A stretch of 64,000 nucleotides of DNA from Mycobacterium sp. Aquia_213 (lineage in GTDB: Bacteria > Actinomycetota > Actinomycetes > Mycobacteriales > Mycobacteriaceae). Position 1 is the first letter of the stretch; each line of letters begins with the position of its first letter. The DNA lies in the NCBI RefSeq assembly GCF_026625985.1, contig NZ_CP113116.1:4030001-4094000 (forward strand), read 5' to 3'. Of the stretch, positions 54,552-62,877 are shown piece by piece. The position numbers were made by a program, and so were the translations under genes. The notes beneath the pieces were generated by a model. That model did not search any database and was not told the origin of the DNA. It was given only the letters and a program-made list of their open reading frames with translations.

Positions 54552-56018
54552 TTACCCGACCCCCTCGCGCGCCGCCCGCAACCTGGCCAGGCTGCGGTCG
54601 CGGCCGAGCAGCTCCAGCGACTCGAACAGCGGCGGGCTGATCGTCGTCCCGGTCGCGGCGACCCGGATCGGGCCGAACGCTTTGCGCGGCTTGAGCGCCA
54701 GACCGTCGATCAGCGCGGCTTTGAGCGCCTCCTCGATGTAGGTGACGGTCCAGTCCGTCACGCCGTCCAGGGCCGCCAGCGCGGCGTCCAATACGGCGAC
54801 CCCGTCGGGACCCAGCTCCTTGGCCGCGGCCTTGGGATCGATCGCGTATTCGTCGTCGTTGAGGAACTTCAGCAGGTCCCACGCGTCGCCGAGCACCACG
54901 ATGCGGGTCTGCACCAGCTCGGCCGCGATAGCGAATTCCGCCTCGTCGAGCCCCACCCGATGGCCGTGCACAGCGAAGTAGTCGCGCAGCCTGCCGCTGA
55001 AGTCGGCCACGTCGAGCATCCGGATGTGTTCGGCGTTGAGCGCGTCGGCCTTCTTCTGATCGAAGCGGGCCGGGTTGGAGTTGACGTCGACAACGTCGAA
55101 CGCGGCCACCATTTCGGCGAGGCTGAACAGGTCATGATCGTCGGCGATCGCCCAGCCCAGCAGCGCAAGGTAATTCACCAGGCCTTCGGGGATGAACCCG
55201 CGGTCGCGATGGGCGAACAGGTTCGACTGGGGGTCGCGCTTGGACAGCTTTTTGGTGCCCTCGCCCAATACCGTTGGCAAGTGGGCGAACTCCGGAGTTC
55301 GCTCGGCCACCCCGATCCGGATCAACGCCTGGTACAGCGCCAGCTGGCGCGGCGTCGACGGCAGTATGTCTTCGCCTCGCAGCACATGGGTGATCTTCAT
55401 CAGCGCGTCGTCGACCGGATTGACCAAGGTATATAAGGGATCTCCGCTGGCGCGGGTCAATGCGAAATCGGGTACCGAGGCCGCCGCGAACCGGGTGGTG
55501 CCTCGCACCAGGTCATCCCAGGCGAGATCTTCGTCGGGCATCCGCAGCCGTACCACCGGCTTACGTCCTTCGGCCAGGAACGCCGCGCGCTGCTCCTCGG
55601 TCAGCTCACGGTCGAAGTTGTCGTAGCCGAGCTTGGGGTTGCGGCCGGCGGCCACGTGACGCGCCTCAACCTCCTCCGGCGTCGAAAACGCGTGGTAGGC
55701 CTCGCCCGCGGCGAGCAGCTTGTCCACCACCTCGCGGTAGATGTCGCCGCGCTGCGATTGCCGGTACGGGCCGTGGGGTCCGCCGACCTCGGGTCCCTCG
55801 TCCCAATCCAGGCCGAGCCAGCGCAACGCGTCGAGCAGCGCCAGATAGCTTTCCTCGCTGTCGCGTTGGGCGTCGGTGTCCTCGATGCGAAAGACGAAGG
55901 TGCCCCCGGTGTGCCGGGCGTAGGCCCAGTTGAACAGCGCGGTGCGGACCATCCCGACGTGCGGAGTGCCGGTGGGCGATGGGCAGAACCGGACCCGAAC
56001 ATCCCCTGGCGCGGTCAC
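54552..56018 (-). CDS. gltX: Glutamyl-tRNA synthetase
   Basis: Class I synthetase of 488 residues that attaches Glu to tRNA. It has the HIGH-equivalent PSPTGTPHVGMVRTAL near 12-27 and KMSKS-equivalent GTKKLSKRDP near 258. GTG 56018 overlaps the stop of the upstream fumarylacetoacetase-family gene as GTGA. A much longer frame reading to 56678 is not real since it is antisense-like overlap with that gene. Length equals M. tuberculosis GltS (490). Confidence 0.97.
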   Translation of the reverse strand: MTAPGDVRVRFCPSPTGTPHVGMVRTALFNWAYARHTGGTFVFRIEDTDAQRDSEESYLALLDALRWLGLDWDEGPEVGGPHGPYRQSQRGDIYREVVDKLLAAGEAYHAFSTPEEVEARHVAAGRNPKLGYDNFDRELTEEQRAAFLAEGRKPVVRLRMPDEDLAWDDLVRGTTRFAAASVPDFALTRASGDPLYTLVNPVDDALMKITHVLRGEDILPSTPRQLALYQALIRIGVAERTPEFAHLPTVLGEGTKKLSKRDPQSNLFAHRDRGFIPEGLVNYLALLGWAIADDHDLFSLAEMVAAFDVVDVNSNPARFDQKKADALNAEHIRMLDVADFSGRLRDYFAVHGHRVGLDEAEFAIAAELVQTRIVVLGDAWDLLKFLNDDEYAIDPKAAAKELGPDGVAVLDAALAALDGVTDWTVTYIEEALKAALIDGLALKPRKAFGPIRVAATGTTISPPLFESLELLGRDRSLARLRAAREGVG

Positions 56019-56815
56019 GACTTTCCTTTTCGGACCACGGGATTGGAGAGGGTGCCGATGCCCTCGATGGAAACGGAGACGGTGTCGCCGTCCTCGATGG
56101 GACCGACGCCGGCCGGGGTCCCGGTGAGGATCAGATCGCCCGGCAGCAGCGTCATCACCGCCGAGATCCATTCCACGATGGCGCCGACGTCGTGAATCAT
56201 CAGCGAGGTGCGGCTGTCCTGTTTGACTTGGCCGTTGACCTCGGTGCGCAACGCGATGTCGGCCGGGTCGACGTCGGTGACGACCCAGGGCCCCACCGGG
56301 CAGAAGGTGTCGTGGCCCTTGGCGCGAGTCCATTGACCGTCGGCCTGTTGCTGGTCGCGCGCCGACACGTCGTTGGCGATCGTGTAGCCCAGGATGTTGT
56401 CGGCGGCCTGAGCGGCGAGCACGTCCTTGCACGGCCGGCCGATCACCACCGCCAACTCCCCTTCGAAATGCACGGGTGATGCGTTGGCGGGCAAGCGAAT
56501 CGGCACGTTCGGTCCGATGATGGCGGTGTTGGGCTTGAGGAAGATGATCGGATCGGCCGCGGCCGGGCCCGTTGCGAAGCTTGCCATCTCGGCGATGTGG
56601 TCGCTGTAGTTCTTGCCGACGCACACCACCTTGCCGGCAAGCATCGGGGCCAGCAGCCGGACGTCGTCGACCGGCCACGAGCGGCCGGTAAACGTCGGCG
56701 TTCCGAACGGGTGCTCGGCGATCTCACGGGCAGTCATCGCGCTGGGATCCTCCAGCGGACCCTCGATGCTGACGAAGGAGACACCATCCGGGCTGGCGAT
56801 TCGACCTAGGCGCAT
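56015..56815 (-). CDS. Fumarylacetoacetate hydrolase family protein (Rv2993c-like)
   Basis: This 266-residue protein contains VCVGKNYSDHIAEM near 65, HFEGELAVVIGRPCKD near 113 with metal-binding Glu residues, and LTGTPAGVGP near 237. The family includes oxalocrotonate decarboxylases/isomerases and acylpyruvases, acting in aromatic degradation and metabolite repair. Its stop overlaps the gltX start. The actual substrate is not deducible here. Confidence 0.93.
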   Translation of the reverse strand: MRLGRIASPDGVSFVSIEGPLEDPSAMTAREIAEHPFGTPTFTGRSWPVDDVRLLAPMLAGKVVCVGKNYSDHIAEMASFATGPAAADPIIFLKPNTAIIGPNVPIRLPANASPVHFEGELAVVIGRPCKDVLAAQAADNILGYTIANDVSARDQQQADGQWTRAKGHDTFCPVGPWVVTDVDPADIALRTEVNGQVKQDSRTSLMIHDVGAIVEWISAVMTLLPGDLILTGTPAGVGPIEDGDTVSVSIEGIGTLSNPVVRKGKS

Positions 56816-56820
56816 TCATT

Positions 56821-56928
56821 TGAGCCTAGTGACGGTCGCGAGCGCGGCGTCAGCCGGGCGCTGCGGGCCGCCACCCATTGAGCCTAGTGACGGTCGCGAG
56901 CGCGGCGTCAGCCGGGCGCTGCGGGCCG
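56821..56928. repeat. Tandem 50-bp perfect duplication upstream of MFS gene
   Basis: The 50 bases from tgagcctagtgacggtcg to cgctgcgggccg at 56821-56870 recur without change at 56879-56928, separated by eight bases (period 58). The pair nearly fills the 130-base divergent gap between the fumarylacetoacetase-family gene and the MFS gene. Confidence 0.95.
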
Positions 56929-56945
56929 TGTGCGAGCATGAGCGA

Positions 56946-58259
56946 ATGCCCACGGACCCGGAGGTTACGGGCCTGAACGCCGGTGCGCGCTGGTCGATCA
57001 TGATCATCTCGCTGTGGGTGACGGCAAGTTCGTTCCTCTTCATCAACGGCATTGCCTTCTTGATTCCCTCGCTCGAGGGCAAGCGCGGAATTCCGCTGAC
57101 CGAGGCGAGTCTGTTGTCGTCGATGCCCAGCTGGGGCATGGTCGTGACACTGATCGGTTGGGGCTATGTGCTCGACCGCGTCGGCGAGCGGCTGGTGCTG
57201 ACGCTGGGTTCCGCGCTCACCGCGGCGGCGACCTACGCCGCCGCCGCGTCCCATTCGTTGGTGGTGGTCGGTGCCTTTCTGTTTCTGGGCGGCATGGCCG
57301 CCGCGAGTTGCAACGCCGCCGGTGGCCGGCTGGTCTCCGCGTGGTTTCCGCCACACCAGCGCGGCCTGGCCATGGGCATCCGCCAGACCGCCCAGCCGTT
57401 GGGTATTGCCCTGGGCGCATTGGTGATGCCCGAGCTGGCCGAACACGGTCTGGGCGCCGGGCTGATGTTCCCGGCATTCGCGTGTACCGCCTCGGCGGTG
57501 GCCAGCGCGATCGGAATCATCGATCCGCCGCGCAAGCCCCGGCAGGTGGCCACCGAACAGGAATTGGCCAGCCCGTACCGGGGATCGTTGGTGCTGTGGC
57601 GAATCCACGCGGTGGCGGGCCTGCTGATGATGCCGCAGACCGTGACCGTGACGTTCATGTTGGTGTGGTTGATGCGGCACCACGGCTGGACCGTCGCGGA
57701 GGCCGGCGGTGTGGTCACCCTCTCGCAGGTCCTTGGCGCACTGGGCCGTATCGCTGTGGGCCGGTGGTCGGACCGGGTCGGCTCGCGGATGCGACCGCTG
57801 CGCGTCGTCGCCATCGCCGCGACCCTGGCGTTGTTCCTGCTCACTCTCGCCGATGACGGCGATTGGGGCTTCGAAGTGCCGGTGATGATCGCCGTCTCGG
57901 TGATCGCGGTGTTGGACAACGGATTGGAAGCAACGGCGATCACCGAATTCGCCGGGTCGTTCTGGAGCGGACGCGCGCTGGGAATCCAGAACACCACACA
58001 GCGGCTGGTGGCCGCCGCGGGCGCGCCGCTGTTCGGTGTCTTGATCGACGCCGCCAGGTATCCGACGGCTTGGGCGTTGTGCGGCCTGTTCCCGTTGGCG
58101 GCAATACCGTTGGTGCCCGCCAAGCTGCTGCCGCCGGGCCTGGAAACCAGCGCAGCGGCTACAGCCCGGCAGCGATCAGTTCGCCGACCTCGGTGGTGGA
58201 GCGCCGTTCGCTCCCCCGAGACGCGAGATACGTCTCGACCGCCCGGTCCACCCGGCTAG
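56946..58259 (+). CDS. Major facilitator superfamily transporter (Rv2994-like)
   Basis: This 437-residue membrane protein has about twelve hydrophobic helices. They include SIMIISLWVTASSFLFINGI near 17, the loop GWGYVLDRVGERLVLTLG (motif A-like) near 70, and GRWSDRVGSRM in the second half near 275. The start MPTDPEVTG is ATG 56946; upstream in-frame sequence lies in a duplicated noncoding repeat. The last 101 bases overlap the convergent leuB. Substrate unknown. Confidence 0.9.
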   Translation: MPTDPEVTGLNAGARWSIMIISLWVTASSFLFINGIAFLIPSLEGKRGIPLTEASLLSSMPSWGMVVTLIGWGYVLDRVGERLVLTLGSALTAAATYAAAASHSLVVVGAFLFLGGMAAASCNAAGGRLVSAWFPPHQRGLAMGIRQTAQPLGIALGALVMPELAEHGLGAGLMFPAFACTASAVASAIGIIDPPRKPRQVATEQELASPYRGSLVLWRIHAVAGLLMMPQTVTVTFMLVWLMRHHGWTVAEAGGVVTLSQVLGALGRIAVGRWSDRVGSRMRPLRVVAIAATLALFLLTLADDGDWGFEVPVMIAVSVIAVLDNGLEATAITEFAGSFWSGRALGIQNTTQRLVAAAGAPLFGVLIDAARYPTAWALCGLFPLAAIPLVPAKLLPPGLETSAAATARQRSVRRPRWWSAVRSPETRDTSRPPGPPG

Positions 58260-59169
58260 CGGCCTCGGTGTCGCCGAGGTGGGCGAGCAGCAGCCCCACC
58301 GAAAGGATGGCCGCGGTCGGATCGGCGACGCCCTTGCCGGCGATATCGGGCGCGCTGCCGTGCACCGGCTCGAACATCGACGGATTGGTCCGGGTCGCAT
58401 CGATATTTCCACTGGCGGCCAAGCCAATTCCGCCCGACACCGCGGCGGCGATGTCGGTGATGATGTCGCCGAACAGGTTGTCGGTGACGATCACGTCGAA
58501 GCGCCCGGGGTCGGTGACCAGGAAGATGGTGGCGGCGTCGACGTGTTGATAGGCCACCTCGACGTCGGGATATTCCGCACCGACCTCGGCGAAGACTCGC
58601 GACCACAGTTTCCCGGCGAAGGTCAGCACGTTGTTCTTGTGCACCAACGTCAGATGCTTGCGGCGCTGCCGGGCCCGCTCGAAGGCGTCGGCCACGACGC
58701 GGCGCACCCCGAATGCGGTGTTGACGCTGACTTCGGTGGCCACCTCGTGCGGCGTTCCGACCCGGATCGCGCCACCGTTGCCGGTGTAGGGGCCCTCGGT
58801 TCCCTCGCGCACCACCACGAAATCGATAGCGGGATCGCCCGCGAGCGGGCTGCTCACGCCCTTGTACAGCTTGGCCGGCCGCAAATTGACATGATGGTCG
58901 AGCTCAAAACGTAGGCGCAGCAACAGCCCTCGCTCCAGCACACCGCTGGGCACCGACGGGTCACCGATCGCGCCGAGCAGGATCGCGTCCTGCTCGCGAA
59001 GCTCGGCGAGCGCCGACTCCGGCAGGAGTTCGCCGGTGGCGTGGTAACGCCGCGCGCCGAGGTCGTATTCGGTCTTCTGTACGCCCGGCTTGACGGCGTC
59101 AAGGACCTTGACCGCCTCGGCGACGACCTCCGGCCCGATCCCGTCCCCGCCGATAACCGCGAGTTTCAC
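58159..59169 (-). CDS. leuB: 3-isopropylmalate dehydrogenase
   Basis: LeuB oxidises and decarboxylates 3-isopropylmalate with NAD, the third step of leucine synthesis. The 336-residue protein has VIGGDGIGPEVVAEAVKVL at 5-23, RFELDHHVNLRPAKLYKG near 88, VTDNLFGDIITDIAAAV near 218 and GSAPDIAGKGVADP near 262. Start GTG 59169 overlaps the serA stop. Confidence 0.97.
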   Translation of the reverse strand: MKLAVIGGDGIGPEVVAEAVKVLDAVKPGVQKTEYDLGARRYHATGELLPESALAELREQDAILLGAIGDPSVPSGVLERGLLLRLRFELDHHVNLRPAKLYKGVSSPLAGDPAIDFVVVREGTEGPYTGNGGAIRVGTPHEVATEVSVNTAFGVRRVVADAFERARQRRKHLTLVHKNNVLTFAGKLWSRVFAEVGAEYPDVEVAYQHVDAATIFLVTDPGRFDVIVTDNLFGDIITDIAAAVSGGIGLAASGNIDATRTNPSMFEPVHGSAPDIAGKGVADPTAAILSVGLLLAHLGDTEAASRVDRAVETYLASRGSERRSTTEVGELIAAGL

Positions 59170-60752
59170 GAAAGATCAACCACCTCAAGCTTGTTGGCGC
59201 CCACCGCCGACGCGATCTCGGACCGGACGTCGCCGGGCACGTCGCGGTCGAGCCGCAGCAGGATCGTCGCGCTGGAGCCCTCGGCGTCCTCGGAGAGCTG
59301 TGCGGCCTGGATGTTCACCCCGGCCGCACCCAGCAAGGTGCCGATCTTGCCCAGCGCACCGGGCTGGTCGGCATAGTTGATCACCAGGTTGGTGCCCTGG
59401 GCCCGCAGATCGAAGTTGCGGCCGTTGATCTGCACGATCTTCTCGACCAGCTGCGGACCCGACAATGTGCCCGCGACATTGACCCGCGAGCCGTCGTGGC
59501 CGACCACCCGCACGTCGAGGACACTGCGGTGGTTCGGGCTTTCCGAGGCCGTGCTGATCTCGGCCGTCACGCCACGCTCGGCGGCCAGCGCCGGCGCGTT
59601 GACGAACGTGACCGGATCCTCGACGACGGCCGAGAACAAACCGCGCAGCGCCGAAAGCTTCAGCACCTCAACATCTTCGGAGGCTAGCTCGCCGCGCGCC
59701 TGCACCGACAGCGAGGTGGGAGCGCCATCCGAGAGCGCCGCGGCCAGCAGCCCCAGCTTGCGCGCCAGGTCCAGCCAGGGAGCTACCTCTTCGTTGACCA
59801 CGCCGCCGCCCACGTTGACCGCGTCGGGGACGAACTCCCCGGCCAGCGCCAGCCGCACGCTCTCGGCGACGTCGGTGCCGGCCCGATCCTGCGCCTCGGA
59901 GGTGGACGCCCCCAAATGCGGCGTCACCACCACTTCCGGCAACTCGAAAAGCGGGCTGTCCGTGCAGGGTTCGGTGGAGAAGACATCCAGGCCGGCCGCG
60001 CGCACATGGCCGCTGCCGATCGCCTCGGCCAGCGCCGCCTCGTCCACCAGGCCACCGCGGGCGGCGTTGACGATGATGACGCCCGGCTTGGTCTTGGCCA
60101 GCGCCTCCTTGTCGATCAGGCCGGCCGTCTCGGGTGTCTTGGGCAGGTGCACCGAGATGAAATCGGCGCGAGCCAGTAGTTCGTCCAGCGCCAGCAATTC
60201 GATGCCGAGCTGGGCGGCGCGGGCCGGCGACACGTACGGGTCATACGCGACGATGTGGGTGCCGAAGGCCTCGATCCGCGCGGCGACCAGCTGGCCGATG
60301 CGGCCCAGGCCCACGATGCCGACCGTCTTGCCGAAGATCTCGGTGCCGTTGAACTTCGACCGCTTCCAGGTGTGTTCCCGCAAGGTGGCGTCGGCCGCGG
60401 GGACCTGGCGCGCCGCGGACAGCAGCAGCGCCAGGGCGTGCTCGGCGGCGCTGTGGATGTTCGACGTCGGCGCGTTGACGACCAGCACCCCGCGCTCGGT
60501 GGCAGCGTCCACGTCGACGTTGTCCAGGCCCACTCCGGCGCGGGCGACGATCTTCAGCTTGGGGGCGGCGGCCAGCACCTCGGCGTCGACCGTGGTGGCC
60601 GAACGCACCAGCAGCGCGTCGGCCTCGGGCACCGCGGCCAGCAGCTTCTCCCGATCCGGACCGTCTACCCAGCGCACCTCGACCTGATCGCCCAAGGCGG
60701 CCACAGTTGATTCGGCGAGTTTGTCGGCGATTAACACAACAGGCAAGTTCAC
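59166..60752 (-). CDS. serA: D-3-phosphoglycerate dehydrogenase
   Basis: SerA starts serine synthesis by oxidising 3-phosphoglycerate. The 528-residue long-type enzyme has a catalytic and NAD-binding part (VGIVGLGRIGQLVAARIEAF near 144), an intervening allosteric ASB domain, and a C-terminal ACT domain (GALGKIGTLLGAAGVNIQAA near 468) that senses serine. The GTG start is at 60752, only 29 bases from the divergent FAD gene. It is coupled to leuB through a 4-base overlap. Confidence 0.97.
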   Translation of the reverse strand: MNLPVVLIADKLAESTVAALGDQVEVRWVDGPDREKLLAAVPEADALLVRSATTVDAEVLAAAPKLKIVARAGVGLDNVDVDAATERGVLVVNAPTSNIHSAAEHALALLLSAARQVPAADATLREHTWKRSKFNGTEIFGKTVGIVGLGRIGQLVAARIEAFGTHIVAYDPYVSPARAAQLGIELLALDELLARADFISVHLPKTPETAGLIDKEALAKTKPGVIIVNAARGGLVDEAALAEAIGSGHVRAAGLDVFSTEPCTDSPLFELPEVVVTPHLGASTSEAQDRAGTDVAESVRLALAGEFVPDAVNVGGGVVNEEVAPWLDLARKLGLLAAALSDGAPTSLSVQARGELASEDVEVLKLSALRGLFSAVVEDPVTFVNAPALAAERGVTAEISTASESPNHRSVLDVRVVGHDGSRVNVAGTLSGPQLVEKIVQINGRNFDLRAQGTNLVINYADQPGALGKIGTLLGAAGVNIQAAQLSEDAEGSSATILLRLDRDVPGDVRSEIASAVGANKLEVVDLS

Positions 60753-60758
60753 GCGGCC

Positions 60759-60764
60759 AGCCTA
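60759..60764 (-). promoter_or_regulatory. -10 element (TAGGCT) of a possibly leaderless serA transcript
   Basis: On the minus strand TAGGCT matches TANNNT and is followed by six bases (ggccgc) then GTG 60752. That spacing would put the transcription start at the first codon base. No ribosome site is visible. Confidence 0.4.
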
Positions 60765-60769
60765 TCGGC

Positions 60770-60775
60770 TGTAAT
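60770..60775 (+). promoter_or_regulatory. -10 element (TGTAAT) of a possibly leaderless flavoprotein transcript
   Basis: TGTAAT matches five of six bases of TATAAT and lies six bases before ATG 60782 on the plus strand. It is back to back with the serA candidate within a 29-base gap. Confidence 0.35.
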
Positions 60776-60781
60776 TGACCG

Positions 60782-62224
60782 ATGGACGTCACCATCGTCG
60801 GCAGCGGACCCAACGGGCTCAGCGCGGCCGTGATCTGCGCCCGCGCGGGACTCAAAGTGCAGGTCGTCGAGGCGCAGCCGACGTTGGGCGGCGGTGCTCG
60901 CACCGCGGCCGACCCAGAATTTCCCGGAGTCCAACACGACATCTGCTCGGCGGTGCACCCGCTGGCGCTGGCGTCGCCGTTCTTCGCGGAGTTCGACCTG
61001 CCCGCCCGCGGCGTCCGGCTGGCGGTCCCCGACATCGCCTACGCCAACCCACTGCCGGGCCGGCCCGCGGCGATCGCCTACCGCGACCTCGAACGCACCT
61101 GCGCCGAGCTGTCCGACGGCGCGTCCTGGCGACGGCTGTTGGGCCCGCTGGTGGCCGACTGGCATCCCGTCGTGGAATTACTGCTCGGTGACAAACGCTC
61201 GGTGCCCAGCTCGTTGCCGTCGGCGCTGCGCCTGGGGCTGCGGATGCTGACTCAAGGCACGCCGGCGTGGGGGTCGTTGGCCGGCGAGGACGGCCGCGCC
61301 TTGTTCACCGGCGTTGCCGCCCATGTGCTTTCGCGAATGCCGTCCTTGACGGCGGCCGGCGCCGGGTTGATGCTGGCGACGCTCGCCCATTCGGTCGGCT
61401 GGCCGATTCCGGTGGGCGGCAGCCAGGCGATCACCGACGCGCTGCTCGCCGACCTGCGCACGCATGGTGGCGAGGTGACCGCGGGCGTCGAAATCACCGA
61501 GCCGCCAACCGGTGTCGTCGCCTTCGACACGGCACCGACCGCGTTGCTACGGATATACGGCGACGCATTGCCGGATCGGTACGCTAGAGCGTTGCGCCGC
61601 TATCGATTTGGACCCGGTGTTGCCAAAGTCGATTTTGTGCTCGGCGACGAGATTCCGTGGTCGGATCCGCGCCTGAGCCACGCTCCCACCCTGCATCTGG
61701 GCGGCAGCCGGGAGCAGATGGCACGCGCCGAGAAGGAGATCGCGGCCGGACGTCATGCGCAGTGGCCCATGGTGCTGGCCGCCGCCTCGCACGTCGCCGA
61801 TTCCGGGCGCATCGACGCGGCGGGGCGCCGTCCGTTCTGGACGTATGCCCACGTCCCGGCGGGCTCGACCCTCGATGCGACCGAGGCCGTCACCGCGACC
61901 ATCGAGCGGTTCGCTCCCGGCTTTCGCGACGTCGTGGTCGCCGCCCGCGCAGTGCCCGCCGCCCACCTGACCGACCACAACGCCAACTACGTCGGCGGTG
62001 ACATCGGGATGGGCGGAAACTCCGCGTGGCGCGCGATCGTCGGGCCCACACCGCGGCTAGACCCTTGGCGCACACCGATTCCCAAGGCGTATCTGTGTTC
62101 GGCGGCCACCCCGCCCGGTGGCGGCGTGCACGGGATGGCCGGCTACTTCGCCGCCCGCAGCCTGTTACGCCGCGAATTCGGCATCGACAAACTGCCCTTT
62201 TTGGGGCCCACTTCCCGGGCCTAA
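60782..62224 (+). CDS. Phytoene-dehydrogenase-like FAD oxidoreductase (Rv2997-like)
   Basis: This 480-residue flavoprotein has the FAD Rossmann motif GSGPNGLSAAVICARAGL at 7-24 and a C-terminal NAD(P)/FAD region with GGDIGMGGNSAW near 400 and PPGGGVHGMAGYFAARSLL near 440, as in carotenoid-desaturase-like enzymes. It matches Rv2997 in length. The natural substrate is unknown and no carotenoid genes are in the window. Confidence 0.88.
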   Translation: MDVTIVGSGPNGLSAAVICARAGLKVQVVEAQPTLGGGARTAADPEFPGVQHDICSAVHPLALASPFFAEFDLPARGVRLAVPDIAYANPLPGRPAAIAYRDLERTCAELSDGASWRRLLGPLVADWHPVVELLLGDKRSVPSSLPSALRLGLRMLTQGTPAWGSLAGEDGRALFTGVAAHVLSRMPSLTAAGAGLMLATLAHSVGWPIPVGGSQAITDALLADLRTHGGEVTAGVEITEPPTGVVAFDTAPTALLRIYGDALPDRYARALRRYRFGPGVAKVDFVLGDEIPWSDPRLSHAPTLHLGGSREQMARAEKEIAAGRHAQWPMVLAAASHVADSGRIDAAGRRPFWTYAHVPAGSTLDATEAVTATIERFAPGFRDVVVAARAVPAAHLTDHNANYVGGDIGMGGNSAWRAIVGPTPRLDPWRTPIPKAYLCSAATPPGGGVHGMAGYFAARSLLRREFGIDKLPFLGPTSRA

Positions 62225-62234
62225 GCTGACGACC

Positions 62235-62833
62235 GTGACCAAACTCGCGATCATCTACTACTCGGCCACCGGCCACGGCACCACGATGGCCAACCGCGTC
62301 GCCGCAGCGGCCGAGGACGCCGGCGCCGAGGTCCGGGTGCGTCCCGTCGCCGAGACGCGCGATCCGGAATCCTTCGCGCAGAACCCGGCCTGGACGGCGA
62401 ACTACAACGCCACCAAGGACCTGCCCGCGGCCACCGGTGACGACATCGTGTGGGCCGACGCCGTGATCTTCGGTTCGCCCACCCGGTTCGGCTCACCGGC
62501 GGCGCAGTTGCGCAATTTCCTGGACTCGCTCGGCGGACTGTGGGCCGACGGCAAGCTGGCCGACAAGGTGTACGCGGGCTTCACACCGCGAACACCGTGC
62601 ACGGCGGCCAGGAGACCACGCTCGTCGCGCTCTACCTCACGCTGATGCACTTCGGCGGCATCCTGGTGCCGCCGGGATACACCGATCCGTGCAAGTTCGT
62701 CGACGGCAACCCCTACGGGGCCAGCCTGGTCACCACGCACGACAACATCGAGGACATCGGCGACGTCACCGGCACCGCGCTGGAGCACCTGGCGCGCCGG
62801 GTCGTGACGATCGCCGGGCGGCTTGCGCCGTAA
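62235..62833 (+). pseudogene. wrbA: wrbA-like NAD(P)H:quinone oxidoreductase with one frameshift
   Basis: The reading frame from GTG 62235 shows a flavodoxin-like N-terminus (LAIIYYSATGHGTTMANRVA) and then GSPTRFGSPAAQLRNFLDSL and ADKVYAGFT, all normal WrbA. Near 62583 the frame ends in an unrelated peptide and stops at 62643-62645. The +1 frame resumes with NTVHGGQETTLVALYLTLMH and VPPGYTDPCKFVDGNPYGAS up to 62833. The total of 599 bases fits a one-base loss from a 199-residue gene. It could be a real pseudogene or an assembly error. Confidence 0.85.
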
Positions 62834-62853
62834 TCCCGTTTTTGCCGCGCTAA

Positions 62854-62867
62854 CGTCGATCTCGACG
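62854..62867. terminator. Weak hairpin between wrbA-like gene and ilvC
   Basis: cgtcga-tc-tcgacg is a 6-bp perfect stem with only two loop bases, 11 bases before the ilvC stop on the minus strand. It is a weak terminator candidate. Confidence 0.3.
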
Positions 62868-62877
62868 AAGTGAGAAC

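Noticed and set aside
54552..56678. A 708-residue version of gltX with a long N-terminus
   Set aside because: The extra residues read through the fumarylacetoacetase-family gene in another frame; the GTGA start at 56018 gives the normal GltX length.
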